A stretch of DNA of 64,000 nt, taken from assembly GCF_026151205.1 (NCBI RefSeq), contig NC_087079.1, positions 17,788,945 to 17,852,944 on the forward strand, in the 5' to 3' direction. Made by a program: the position numbers and the translations under genes. Under the pieces are notes generated by a model. That model was not told the DNA's origin and made no database searches. It saw nothing but the letters and a program-made list of their open reading frames with translations. This document shows, one piece after another, positions 35,833 through 47,537 of this stretch. Position 1 is the stretch's first letter. Every line of letters starts with the position of its first letter. The DNA comes from Bolinopsis microptera (lineage: Eukaryota > Ctenophora > Tentaculata > Lobata > Bolinopsidae).

Positions 35833-37060
35833 CTTCTCAACTATAAAACAACTCTGACTGTTATCGTTTACTGTATACGCGTGGGGCATCTAGGAGGAAT
35901 GCGGAACTCGTTTCTTGTGTATTGACATGACAGTATTCTGGAGTCTGGGAAGTAGGCTGATAGCGAGGATTCAGTTACCTTTAACAGACTTAAACGCAAG
36001 AACTATTCGAAATGTGATAAGTGTTTGTGTCTGGTCACACAGTTATTCTGAATCTATTTAAAGACACCTCATCATTTGTAAGAAATCAAATACTTTGGAC
36101 AAGTGCCAGAAAGTCTGATAAAAATGAAAAAGGTTCAAAACAGCACTCGGAAGCATCGGGTTCAAACTAAAAAACTTGAACTGAAACCCTTCTTAAAATG
36201 TTCTTGAGCCTTAAAAAGCCCACCAAGCAAATTATTTGTGAAATTTAGATAGTTCTGAATTAGCAACTATGCCTAAATACCATCCAAATATTTGAACAGT
36301 GAGATAAAAACACGATGTAAAGCTGCATGGGTAAACGTCTGCGAGAGTTCATACATTGGACTATTCAGTAAAAACAATGTAATAATAACTCAACAATCAA
36401 AAATACTAGCACATCAAACACTAGGCTGACGACCTGAGACAAAAGGTTAAATTAAAGTTAATAAAGTTTGGTGAATTATTTGCATTCAGGATTGATCACC
36501 ACCTTGGGTATATTAAGCCATGAAGGTACACTACCTTAACAATGAGGGTAACATCCTCATTGACCTATATGTCAGGGGTCTCAAGCTATAGAAACTACAA
36601 GACAGTGACTTCAACACTGAGATAATGCTGTATTTAGTTCTCAAGTTCATCGCGGCTTTGTTTCTTCTCATAACAGAGCATTCCTACAAAATTGAAAGAC
36701 AAAACACGTAATTTAGGAATTCATGAGAGCGCTAAACCACGTGGCCAAAAGTCTCACCATGAATTCGATATTATCTCCAAGGTTTATGAATACAGAACTT
36801 GTTCTGCAAGGTTTATAAAATATACAGGACTGCAAAACTTTACATTATTAGAGATAATTCTGAAACGCAGCTTGATGAAAAATTTAGCATAACGTTTGGG
36901 TTTATAGTCTATTCTCTGTGTTCCTCCACGACTAATATGGTGGTGTAATAACAACTGGGATATATGATATACATCTAAATCTAGACAAATATTCCTTAAC
37001 AAAAGCTACGATCTGGGTAGTTTGATATATTACTGGTATTGAGGTGTGTGTGTGTCCTAA
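35833..37060. other. Upstream region of gene A, left; no gene seen
   Basis: Single-copy sequence conserved in the right arm (42,493-43,790, reversed) with small indels. It probably includes the gene A promoter. The open frame at 36,692-36,892 is broken in the mirror copy and has no domain content. Confidence 0.55.
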
Positions 37061-37164
37061 TACAGGGGTACCTCAGGGATCAGTCCTAGGAACCACCATA
37101 TCTTATCGTTTTAATTACATTTTACATGCTAATAATTTGGCATTGGCTTTTCCTTGATATGTTA

Positions 37165-37955
37165 TGAAAGAGGGGTACCATCAGGGATCATGCTAGGAAC
37201 CACCATAATACAGGGTTACCTCAGGATCAGTCCTAGGAACCACCATAATACAAGGGGTACCTCGGATCAGTCCTAGAAACACCATAAACAGGGGTACCTC
37301 AGGATCAGTCCAAGGAACCACCATAAAACAGGGGTACCTCAGGGATCTCTAGGAACCACCAAAAACAGGGGTACCTCAGGATCAATCCTAGACCACCATA
37401 ATACAGGGGTACACTCAGGGATCAGTCTAGGAACCACCATAAACAGGTACCTCAGGATCAGTCCTAGAACCCACTATACTACAGGGGTACCACATGGATC
37501 ATCCTAGGACCACCATAATACAGGGGTACCTAAGGGATCAGTCCTATGAACCACCATAATACAGGGTACCTCAGGGATCAGTCCCTAGGAACCACCATTA
37601 ATACAGGGGTAACCTCAGGGATCAGTGCTAAGGAACCACCATAATACAGGGGTACCCTCAGGGATCAGTCCTATGAACCACCATAATACAGGGAGTGTAC
37701 GGCCAGGGATCAGTGTCCTAGGAACCACTTAATACAGGGTACCACAGGGATCATTCCTAGGACCCACCATAATACAGGGGTACCTCGGGGATCATCCTAT
37801 AACCACCATAATACGGGGTACCTCTGGGATCAGTCCTAGGAACCACCATTATCCAGGTACCTCCAGGATCATGCTAGGACCACCATAATACCAGGGGTAC
37901 CTCCAGGATCTGCTAGGAACCACCATAATACAGGGGTACCTCAGGGATCATTGTT
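37165..37955. repeat. Degenerate 41-nt array at inner palindrome boundary
   Basis: About 20 ragged copies of CAGGGGTACCTCAGGGATCA followed by GTCCTAGGAACCACCATAATA, with single-base gains and losses in nearly every unit. The reverse-oriented array in the right arm (40,400-42,492) has the same unit but is almost error-free. The left arm also has about one clean unit at 37,063-37,100, then a 65-bp conserved block, then this array. The indel style resembles unpolished long-read consensus. Confidence 0.9.
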
Positions 37956-38105
37956 TTAAACACTAACAGTTTGGTCCTTCCAATATGGTTCGATATGGTA
38001 TTTATTTAGAATAAAACCACTATTTACCAAAGTAACCACTAGTAACCAATAGTTACCAAAGTAACCCTATTACCCCTAGAAACGCTGCTAGTAACCATAG
38101 TAACC

Positions 38106-39821
38106 ATGTCGGCACTGATAGCTGCGATTGGGGTGGGAACTGCTGCTATAGCTCAAATGGTCCTCATGATAATGGTTCTAGGACTCAAAGCATCTGGTAA
38201 ATCACTCAGCGAGGGAATTAACAACGTCACTCAACTGTAGCTGCATTCATCAAACTTCAATATATCCACTTTTAACTCCAATATCTCCACTTTTAACACC
38301 AGTATCTCTACTTTTAACACCAGTATATCCACTTTTAACACCAGTATATCCACTTTTAACACCAATATCTCCACTTTTAACACCAGTATATCCACTTTTA
38401 ACACCAATATCTCCAATTTTAGCACCAATATCTCTACTTTTAACACCAATATCTCCATTTTTAACACCAATATCTCCACTTTCAGTGACCTGGATTGGTG
38501 TTTTACATCTGGTTATGTTCCTCATTGCTCTCGCGCTACTCGGACTAAGAATAGCTCAAATTTGTGCCGGTAAGATTAGCTTAGCTTATCTTCTTTGTAA
38601 TAGTTAATAAACTGATTTATACAGTAAACTGTGGTACATTAAACTGAATATTGGTCCCATCTTCTATCTAACAGTGGGGGGGGGGTCCAAGGGGAACTTT
38701 GGGGAGTTTTGGGGAACTTTTTTTTGGGGAACTTCAGGAAACCTGGGGGACTTTCCCAAAGTTCCCCAAAAAATTATCAATGAAACAAATAATTTTGGGG
38801 AATTTTGGGGAACTTTTTTTTGGGGAACTTCAGAAAGTTCCCCAAAATTCCCCAAAATTCCCCAAAGTTCCCCAAAAAAATTATAATGCCAAACAAATTA
38901 TCATGCTGTATGTATCAACAAGTAAGTTAAGATTATACCTTATAATAACATACATGTTAACATTAATGGGTATTAATGTATATTAGAGAAATTTTGAATA
39001 ATTTTGATTAATTTTGAATAATTTTAAATAATTTTGAATAATTTTGGGGAATTTTGGGGAACTTTGGGGAGTTTTGGGGAACTTTTTTTTGGGGAACTTC
39101 AGAAATCTTGGGGGACTTTCCCAAAGTTCCCCAAAGTTCCCCTTGGACCCCCCCCCAACAGTATAAACAATTACAGGTGGAGAGGGGTCCTTCTACAAGA
39201 ACAGTGAGTAATTCAATAACTAATAAAATTGTAAAATCAAAGGGGGTTTCATAATTTAACTTATCAACAACACTAAGATTTAATAATTTCGAGTTTCATA
39301 ACGAAAGTGTTTGTTGGATAACACTAAAATCCTCTTCTTATCAGACGTAAAGTGTATCCGTATAGCCACCATCGTACTCGGTTCCGTCTTGGGTAAGTTT
39401 TAAAATCAACTTTTGAATCGTTATTTGAGACTTGATTACACGTTCTATATAATTACACTTTCTATCTATTATAATATGAGAAGAATAGATAATCCGAAGT
39501 TTTATGTATCACATAATATTAGTAAAATTAATGTAATAACAACTCCGCATTAGTGACTACTAACTAAAACATAACAACTTCTTTATTTCAGCACCACTGA
39601 TTACTAACAACTTCTTTATTTCAGCACTACTGATGGGTATCATCTTCGTGCTGACAATCCTCCAGGTGATTAAGATACTGAAGTTGAACGACACTCACAA
39701 CGCGGGCATCCCCATGACAGGTTCCTACATTCTTGTAGTGGTGGGCGCTTTTGCGCTCATTGGCCACCTTGTCAACACCTCTGTAGCTTGCTGCAGTGCA
39801 GACAACGGAGATCAGGCTTAG
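38106..39821 (+). CDS. Tetraspan gene C (single copy, in the spacer)
   Basis: Exons 38106-38196, 38486-38569, 39177-39203 (27 nt), 39345-39392 and 39625-39821 (stop TAG), lengths 91/84/27/48/197, all phase 1: 148 residues. Segment 1 IAAIGVGTAAIAQMVLMIMV, segment 2 LHLVMFLIALALLGLRIAQI, segment 3 IRIATIVLGSVL plus ALLMGIIFVLTIL, segment 4 SYILVVVGAFALIGHLVNTS followed by VACC. The 27-nt exon gives GEGSFYKN, close to gene A's GVASFYTE, so C is nearer A than B. The loop between segments 3 and 4 is very short. There is no copy in the left arm. Intron 1 carries a 21-nt array, intron 2 a mobile element, and the last exon has a duplicated in-frame acceptor. Confidence 0.82.
38255..38482 (+). repeat. 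21-nt array in gene C intron 1
   Basis: Eleven copies of CACTTTTAACACCAGTATATC with small variants. Because 21 is divisible by three, two minus-strand frames stay open across it (38,231-38,525); these are artefacts. The array reaches to within a few bases of the acceptor of exon 2. Confidence 0.93.
38676..39156. mobile_element. 481-bp inverted-repeat element in gene C intron 2
   Basis: Bounded by inverted ends of a C/G run plus GTCCAAGGGGAACTTTGGGGA and flanked by a direct 6-bp AACAGT at 38,670-38,675 and 39,157-39,162 (target-site duplication). The interior is built of repeated GGGGAACTTT and its complement, with a central AT-rich stretch. No open frame of interest. It ends only 20 bp before the 27-nt exon yet leaves the acceptor intact. 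Confidence 0.75.
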
Positions 39822-40329
39822 GGGAGTTACTATGGAGGTTACTAGGGAGGTTACTACGGAGGTTACTAGGGAGGTCACTAGGGAGGTCACTAGGGAGTTA
39901 CTAGGGAGTTACTAGAGAGGTTACTAGAGAGTTACTAGAGAGGTTACTAGAGGAGTTATTAGGGGGTTACTAAGGAGTTACTAAGGAGTAACTAGGGGAA
40001 GGGGGTTTAAGTGGGGTTTACTATGGAGTAGTTTTACTATTTACTAGTACAGGTTTACTATGGAGTTGCTGGTAGGGGGAAAGGAACTGTGGGGTTACTT
40101 GAAAATTACTAAGAAGTTTCTCTGAAAATCTAAAGACTTATTACTAAGTGTTGAAAGCTGAACTGAAATTTAAATATTGTATTTTATTGTAAAACCTGTT
40201 TAATGATATGCTGGGAATTCGATTAATGTGTAAATTGATTGAGTGATATTTTAATTAGTGATAATTCTAAATACGAAACCTTACAAATTGTTAGTGTTTT
40301 TCTTGTGAAACTATAATTATTGACGGAAC
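39822..40329 (+). repeat. 12-nt GGTTACTAGGGA array and 3' flank of gene C
   Basis: Directly after the gene C stop, about 15-20 irregular copies of GAGGTTACTAGG and related units run to about 40,000, resembling the array after the gene A stop in base composition and core (GTTACTAGG). The remaining sequence to 40,329 is AT-rich and unassigned. Confidence 0.8.
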
Positions 40330-40399
40330 TGCTCATAATATATCAAGGAAAAGCCAATGCCAAATTATTAGCATGTAAAATGTAATTGAAACGATAAAA

Positions 40400-42492
40400 T
40401 ATGGTGGTTCCTAGGACTGATCCCTGAGGTACCCCTGTATTATGGTGGTTCCTAGGACTGATCCCTGAGGTACCCCTGTATTATGGTGGTTCCTAGGACT
40501 GATCCCTGAGGTACCCCTGTATTATGGTGGTTCCTAGGACTGATCCCTGAGGTACCCCTGTATTATGGTGGTTCCTAGGACTGATCCCTGAGGTACCCCT
40601 GTATTATGGTGGTTCCTAGGACTGATCCCTGAGGTACCCCTGTATTATGGTGGTTCCTAGGACTGATCCCTGAGGTACCCCTGTATTATGGTGGTTCCTA
40701 GGACTGATCCCTGAGGTACCCCTGTAATATGGTGGTTCCTAGCACTGATCCCTGAGGTACCCCTGTATTATGGTGGTTCCTAGGACTGATCCCTGAGGTA
40801 CCCCTGTATTATGGTGGTTCCTAGGACTGATCCCTGAGGTACCCCTGTATTATGGTGGTTCCTAGGACTGATCCCTGAGGTACCCCTGTATTATGGTGGT
40901 TCCTAGGACTGATCCCTGAGGTACCCCTGTATTATGGTGGTTCCTAGGACTGATCCCTGAGGTACCCCTGTATTATGGTGGTTCCTAGCACTGATCCCTG
41001 AGGTACCCCTGTATAATGGTGGTTCCTAGGACTGATCCCTGAGGTACCCCTGTATAATGGTGGTTCCTAGGACTGATCCCTGAGGTACCCCTGTATTATG
41101 GTGGTTCCTAGCACTGATCCCTGAGGTACCCCTGTATTATGGTGGTTCCTAGCACTGATCCCTGAGGTACCCCTGTATAATGGTGGTTCCTAGGACTGAT
41201 CCCTGAGGTACCCCTGTATTATGGTGGTTCCTAGGACTGATCCCTGAGGTACCCCTGTATTATGGTGGTTCCTAGGACTGATCCCTGAGGTACCCCTGTA
41301 TTATGGTGGTTCCTAGCACTGATCCCTGAGGTACCCCTGTATTATGGTGGTTCCTAGCACTGATCCCTGAGGTACCCCTGTATAATGGTGGTTCCTAGGA
41401 CTGATCCCTGAGGTACCCCTGTATTATGGTGGTTCCTAGGACTGATCCCTGAGGTACCCCTGTATTATGGTGGTTCCTAGGACTGATCCCTGAGGTACCC
41501 CTGTATTATAGTGGTTCCTAGGACTGATCCCTGAGGTACCCCTGTATTATGGTGGTTCCTAGGACTGATCCCTGAGGTACCCCTGTATTATGGTGGTTCC
41601 TAGCACTGATCCCTGAGGTACCCCTGTATAATGGTGGTTCCTAGGACTGATCCCTGAGGTACCCCTGTATTATGGTGGTTCCTAGGACTGATCCCTGAGG
41701 TACCCCTGTATTATGGTGGTTCCTAGGACTGATCCCTGAGGTACCCCTGTATTATAGTGGTTCCTAGGACTGATCCCTGAGGTACCCCTGTATTATGGTG
41801 GTTCCTAGGACTGATCCCTGAGGTACCCCTGTATTATGGTGGTTCCTAGGACTGATCCCTGAGGTACCCCTGTATTATGGTGGTTCCTAGGACTGATCCC
41901 TGAGGTACCCCTGTATTATGGTGGTTCCTAGGACTGATCCCTGAGGTACCCCTGTATTATGGTGGTTCCTAGGACTGATCCCTGAGGTACCCCTGTATTA
42001 TGGTGGTTCCTAGGACTGATCCCTGAGGTACCCCTGTATTATGGTGGTTCCTAGCACTGATCCCTGAGGTACCCCTGTATAATGGTGGTTCCTAGCACTG
42101 ATCCCTGAGGTACCCCTGTATAATGGTGGTTCCTAGGACTGATCCCTGAGGTACCCCTGTATTATGGTGGTTCCTAGGACTGATCCCTGAGGTACCCCTG
42201 TATTATGGTGGTTCCTAGGACTGATCCCTGAGGTACCCCTGTATTATAGTGGTTCCTAGGACTGATCCCTGAGGTACCCCTGTATTATGGTGGTTCCTAG
42301 GACTGATCCCTGAGGTACCCCTGTATTATGGTGGTTCCTAGGACTGATCCCTGAGGTACCCCTGTATTATGGTGGTTCCTAGCACTGATCCCTGAGGTAC
42401 CCCTGTATAATGGTGGTTCCTAGCACTGATCCCTGAGGTACCCCTGTATTATGGTGGTTCCTAGCACTGATCCCTGAGGTACCCCTGTATTA
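40400..42492. repeat. Clean 41-nt array, about 51 copies
   Basis: The unit TATTATGGTGGTTCCTAGGA then CTGATCCCTGAGGTACCCCTG repeats with few substitutions (GGACTG/GCACTG, TATTAT/TATAAT). The arrangement of variants shows higher-order copying. The left arm has about one clean copy in the mirror position plus the degenerate array at 37,165-37,955. Confidence 0.97.
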
Positions 42493-43790
42493 TGACACAC
42501 ACACACCTCAATACCTGCACCAACATGTCAAACTAGCCAGATCGTAGCTTTTGTCAAGGAATATTTGTCTAGATTTAGATGTATATCATATATCCCAGTT
42601 GTTATTACACCACCATATGAGTCGTGGAGGAACACAGACAATAGACTATAAACCCAAACGTTATTGGTTATGCTACATTTTTCTTCAAGCTGCGTTTCAG
42701 AATTATCTCTAATAATGTAAAGTTTTGCAGTCCCGTATATTTTATAAACCTTGCAGAATAAGTTTTGTATTCATAAACCTTGCAGATAATATCGAATTCA
42801 TGGTGAGACTTTTAGCCACGTGGTTCAGCGCTATCATGAATTCCTAAATTATGTGTTTTGTCTTTCAATTTTGTAGGAATGCTCTGTTACGAGAGGAAAC
42901 AAAGCCGCGATGAACTTGAGAACTAAATACAGCATTATCTCAGTGTTGAAGTCACTGTCTTGTAGTTTCTATAGCTTGAGACCCCTGACATTTAGGTCAA
43001 TGAGGATGTTACCCTCATTGTTAAGGTAGTGTACCTTCATGGCTTAATATACCCAAGGTGGTGATCAATCCTGAATGCAAATAATTCACCAAACCATATG
43101 ATTAACTTTAATTTAACCTTTTGTCTCAGGTCGTCAGCCTAGTGTTTGATGTGCTAGTATTTCTGATTGTTGAGTTATTATTACATTGTTTTTACTGAAT
43201 AGTCCGATGTATGAACTCTCGCAGACGTTTACCCATGCAGCTTTACATCGTGTTTTTTATCTCACTGTTCAAATATTTGGATGGTATTTAGGCATAGTTG
43301 CTAATTCAGAACTATCTAAATTTCACCAATAATTAGCTTGGTGGGCTTTTTAAGGCTCAAGAACATTTTAAGAAGGGTTTCAGTTCAAGTTTTTTTAGTT
43401 TGAACCCAATGCTTCCGAGTGCTGTTTTGAACCTTTTTCATTTTGATCAGACTTTCTGGCACTTGTCCAAAGTATTTGATTTCTTATAAACGATGAGGTG
43501 TCTCTAAATAGATTCAGAATAACTGTGTGACCAGACACAAACACTTATCACATTTCAAATAGTTCTTGCGTTTAAGTCATACTGTTAAAGGTAACTGAAT
43601 CCTCGCTATCAGCCTACTTCCCAAACTCCAGAATATGGTCATGTCAATACACAAGAAACGAGCCTAACTACTTCCCAAACTCCAGAATATGGCCATGTCA
43701 ATACACAAGAAACGAGTTCCGCATTCCTCCTAGATGCCACACGCTTACACTGTAAACGATAACAGTCAGAGTTGTTTTATAGTTGAGAAG
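42493..43790. other. Upstream region of gene A, right; no gene seen
   Basis: Reverse-complement match of 35,833-37,060. A direct duplication of about 55 bp (CTACTTCCCAAACTCCAGAA... at about 43,613 and 43,669) is present here and single in the left arm. No exon is supported apart from the optional 19-residue N-terminal extension of gene A from 43,734. Confidence 0.55.
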
Positions 43791-43793
43791 ATG

Positions 43794-45356
43794 ATGTCAG
43801 CACTGATTGGAGCTGTAGGGGTGGGGGTTGCAGCTGTAGCTCAGCTCATCATTACTATACTCATACTTGGGGGCAAGGCAGACAGTAAGTTTCATTATCA
43901 CATTATAACTAATGTTTAGAGACCTTACTAAACGTGAACATTTCTTCGAATAATTGCATGGATAAATGTTAATTTATCTACCTTACTCGGGAATATTATA
44001 GCGGGTTAATTTATGACTGGGAAAATTAATGACCGGGAAAAATATGGCGGAATTTTCCAAAACCCACCAAGCATCAAAATGTATTACTATTAGTTTACCT
44101 TACTCGGGAATCTTATAGCGGGTTAATTTATGACTGGGAAAATTAATGACCGGGAAAAATATGGCGGAATTTTCCAAAACCCACCACTTTATCCCAGTCA
44201 TAATATTCCCGAGTAAGGTAATTAATTAATTTCAGAAACATGGGCTGGGATATTCTACACACTGCTGTTCGTAATAGCCACCACCCTGCTGGTTTTCAGA
44301 CTTGGTCAGATATGTTGCGGTGAGTTAACTGCATCTACTCAGTGTGTTCACTAATAACACGTCGTTGTTCTTCAGAACAGAGCTGTTCAGAACAATTTCG
44401 GGAAACTGATAATTGTCCAGGATTTTAAGATTTGTTGATGGCTTCATAACCAACATGTACCCACTAAGGGTTACTTACTTTACATAAACAACATGTACCC
44501 ACTAAGGGTTACTTACTTTACATAAACAACATGTACCCACTAAGGGTTACTTACTTCACTTTACTTGTTAATTAACATAAACAACATGTACCCACTATAC
44601 TAAGGGTTAATTTGGTAACTAATATTTTACATCCCAGGTGGGGTGGCTTCCTTCTACACTGAGAGTGAGTATTATTTACACTGCGGGTACTGTAATAGGC
44701 TGCTATTAAAGAGCCATGCTTTATCAGGATATATTGGTACTGTATCAGACTGTGTAGTGTGTATATTGTTTGATAGATGTCCTTCTCAATATTAACAATC
44801 TTTTTTCTCAGATTCCAAAATAATTCGAATCAGTACAATCAGTCTGGGTCTCGTCGCATGTAAGTGTTATAGAAACTCATCATTAGTAAGTATACTCATA
44901 AATGAGTATCATTTTCACCTTTATTAGACTGCGGTTACTCGGGTTACTACGATTACTATGGTTACTCTTGACTACAGTTACTAATCTCATCAGCAATATC
45001 CTCTTATCTTTGTATTTAACAATACCCACTTTATTTCAGGTATAGGAACGTTAGTGCTCCTCTCACTGCACATAAAGGACCTCATCAACACAACTGGTCA
45101 CGTGAATGACTTCTACGAGAGCCTCAGTGGCATGTCACCCTCCCAGAACAGGACCAATATACTCAACGACACCTTCGTTGTGGACATAGACTATGAGGTT
45201 AAGATAAACTACAAGATCTACCTCGACCTGCCGTACGGGGTGATTATCCTGTATACTGATATGTACTGGGCTATGATAGTGCTGGGGGCTATTGCACTGC
45301 CTGGGCATGTGGTCAATACGGCCATAGCTTGCTTCTGCAACGGGGATAACAAGTAG
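43794..45356 (+). CDS. Tetraspan gene A, right copy
   Basis: Exons from ATG 43,791/43,794 to 43884, then 44236-44319, 44639-44665 (27 nt), 44812-44859, 45040-45356 (TAG). The first two and last two exons encode almost the same residues as the left copy; the last exon is identical over 100 residues in the two arms, suggesting constraint or recent sequence exchange. Four membrane segments and a glycosylatable loop as in the left copy. Intron 1 holds a 238-bp transposable insertion absent on the left but lacks the left arm's 1.4-kb array. Intron 2 has about four copies of ACATGTACCCACTAAGGGTT near 44,450-44,610 against two on the left. Confidence 0.83.
43981..44218. mobile_element. 238-bp MITE with TA duplication, right arm only
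   Basis: Inverted ends CCTTACTCGGGAATATTAT / ATAATATTCCCGAGTAAGG, flanked by TA on both sides. The left arm has the undisturbed site TTTATCTAATTAAC (reverse strand near 34,278), so the insertion and its TA duplication can be read directly. Inside, the first about 120 bp is repeated once. TA duplication fits Tc1/mariner-type transposition. No transposase. Confidence 0.88.
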
Positions 45357-46435
45357 AGGAGTTAGTAACGCGCGGTTACTAGGGGATAACAAGTAGAGGG
45401 GTTAGTAACGCGCGGTTACTAGGAGGTAAATAGGGGATAACAAGTAGCGGAGTTAGTAACGCGCGGTTACTAGAAGGTTACTAGGGGATAACAAGTAGAG
45501 GAGTTAGTAACGCTCGGTTACTAGGAGGTTACTAGGGGATAACAAGTAGAGGAGTTAGTATCGCGCGGTTACTAGGAGGTTACTAGGGGATAACAAGTAG
45601 AGGAGTTAGTAACGCGCGGTTACTAGGAGGTAACTAGGTGATAACAAGTAGAGGAATTAGTAACGCGCGGTTACTAAGAGGTTACTAGGGGATAACAAGT
45701 AGAGGAGTTAGTAACGCGCGGTTACTAAGAGGTTACTAGGGGATAACAAGTAGAGGAGTTAGTAACGCGCGGTTACTAAGAGGTTACTAGGGGATAACGA
45801 GTAGAGGAGTTAGTAACACGCGGTTACTAGGAGGTTACTAGGGGATAAAAAGTAGAGGAGTTGGTGACGTGCGGTTACTAGGAGGTTACTAGGGGATAAC
45901 AAGTGGAGGAGTTAGTAACGCGCGGTTACTAGGAGGTTACTAGGGGAGAACAAGTAGAGGAGTTAGTAACGCGCGGTTACTAGGAGGTAACTAGGGGATA
46001 ACAAGTAGAGGAGCTAGTAACGCGCGGTTACTAGGAGGTAACTAGGGGATAACAAGTAGAGGGGTAAGTAACGCGCGGTTACTAGGAGGTTACTAGGGGA
46101 TAACAAGTAGATGAGTTAGTAACGCGCGGTTACTAGGAGGTTACTAGGGGATAACAAGTAGAGGAGTTAGTATCGCGCGGTTACTAGGAGGTTACTAGGG
46201 GATAACAAGTAGAGGAGTTAGTAACGCGCGGTTACTAGGAGGTAACTAGGAGATAACAAGTAGAGGAGTTAGTATCGCGCGGTTACTAGGAGGTAACTAG
46301 GGGATAACAAGTAGAGGAGTTAGTAACGCGTGGTTAACAAGTAGAGGAGTTGGTAACGTGCGGTTACTAGGACGTTACTAGGGGATAACAAGTAGAGGAG
46401 TTAGTAACGCTCGGTTACTAGGAGGTTACTAAGAA
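45342..46435 (+). repeat. Array derived from the gene A stop codon region, right
   Basis: About 21 copies of a 51-nt unit beginning GGGGATAACAAGTAGAGGAG. The first copy is the real gene end (GDNK and stop). Copy number and variant order differ from the left array at 31,500-33,288. Confidence 0.94.
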
Positions 46436-47537
46436 CTCATGTTAATGAGGTACTGTTAGGAATTTGATAAAGATTCGACTTTCTAGACTGAGGGTTATCA
46501 TGGACAGACAAATTACGCTTTATTATTTTTATGTAAATCTAGTTCAATCTTCTCTCTTCGAATTCCAAGATATACTGTTGGATATTTCTACTATATATGC
46601 AGAACTATGACTTTTGAGATTGTAGAATATTAAGTTTAATTAAAAAATGGAATTCGAAAAATGCAGTGCATTCCACCGTCCAAATTGTGTTCAATTTAGT
46701 TTTGATTTTGAATGGACGCCTTCATTCTTATCTATTCATTCTATGAAATATATTTACGGGAATTATCCCTTTCCTGATGTATCTGATTTGCACTTATTTT
46801 ATGCGGTACACCCTGTATTTGCTGAGATTGTTATGGAGTAGATAATGTTTAAACAGTAAACATGTTTTATTCCGTTTTCATCTGTCTAAAAATATCACAA
46901 AAATTAAATTGAACTGACATGAAAACTGGAGTCTAAACCTGAAGGGTTTTGGTATATGATACGTTTTAGTTCCACTAGCAGGAACCCGTATAACCCTAAA
47001 ATGTTTTAGTTCCATGTTTAGGGTCAGCGTTAGAGTTTGGGTTATAAGAAGATTTAATTCAGTAATTCAGATGAGCCACTGTCCAAACACCTTTAAATTA
47101 CACGCACGCGCACACATACATACACACACACACACAGAACCAGCTATGTACGAGGAATGGTGTGATAGGTATTATTATATTCTAAATGCTTGCTATTGTA
47201 CTTCAATCAATACAAATTAGTCGGGGTCACAAAGATTGTACCACTGAACAAAGCTGATTCACAATGACTGTACGACAGAGGGAGAACAAAGGTTAGCCAC
47301 TTTAAACACCAAACATACTGTATTTCCTTAAGTTATCGTCTGTTTTGTGCTGTGTATAACAGCAATGTCATGTACTAGTATCTTTTAACATGACGTGATC
47401 CATTTGCAGTTCACTTATAGATAGGTTATCTTCACTGTAACAATTTTTAGATAGTTTTCAATTATCAATATAAACTGTTGTTCCTGTATATTATCATGAC
47501 TATGATATACACCTACAGCTAGAGCTGTTTACACAGT
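46436..47537. other. Intergenic segment between genes A and B, right
   Basis: Mirror of 30,427-31,499. Contains a (CA)n-rich stretch at about 47,101-47,137. No gene supported. Confidence 0.6.

Larger units (their letters stand above)
5556..37164. repeat. Left arm of giant inverted repeat
   Basis: Reading this interval forward and 40,330-64,000 as reverse complement gives the same exons, introns, intergenic sequence and small elements in the same order. The outer match is visible up to the right edge of the window: the AG and exon at 5,584 equals the one at 63,974. The inner match runs through a block at 37,090-37,160 that equals 40,335-40,405 reversed. The arm is about 8 kb longer than its partner, mostly because of the 52-nt array at 6,560-18,293. 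Coding exons differ by scattered substitutions and repeat-number changes. A false head-to-head join of two haplotypes would look the same. Confidence 0.93.

Noticed and set aside
38231..38525. Minus-strand frames EILVLKV and GDIGVKS repeats
   Set aside because: Antisense reading of the 21-nt intron-1 array of gene C.
38664..39254. Frames with GNFGEFWGTFFWGTS repeats
   Set aside because: They arise from the GGGGAACTTT words of the inverted-repeat element in gene C intron 2 and are not part of any exon.
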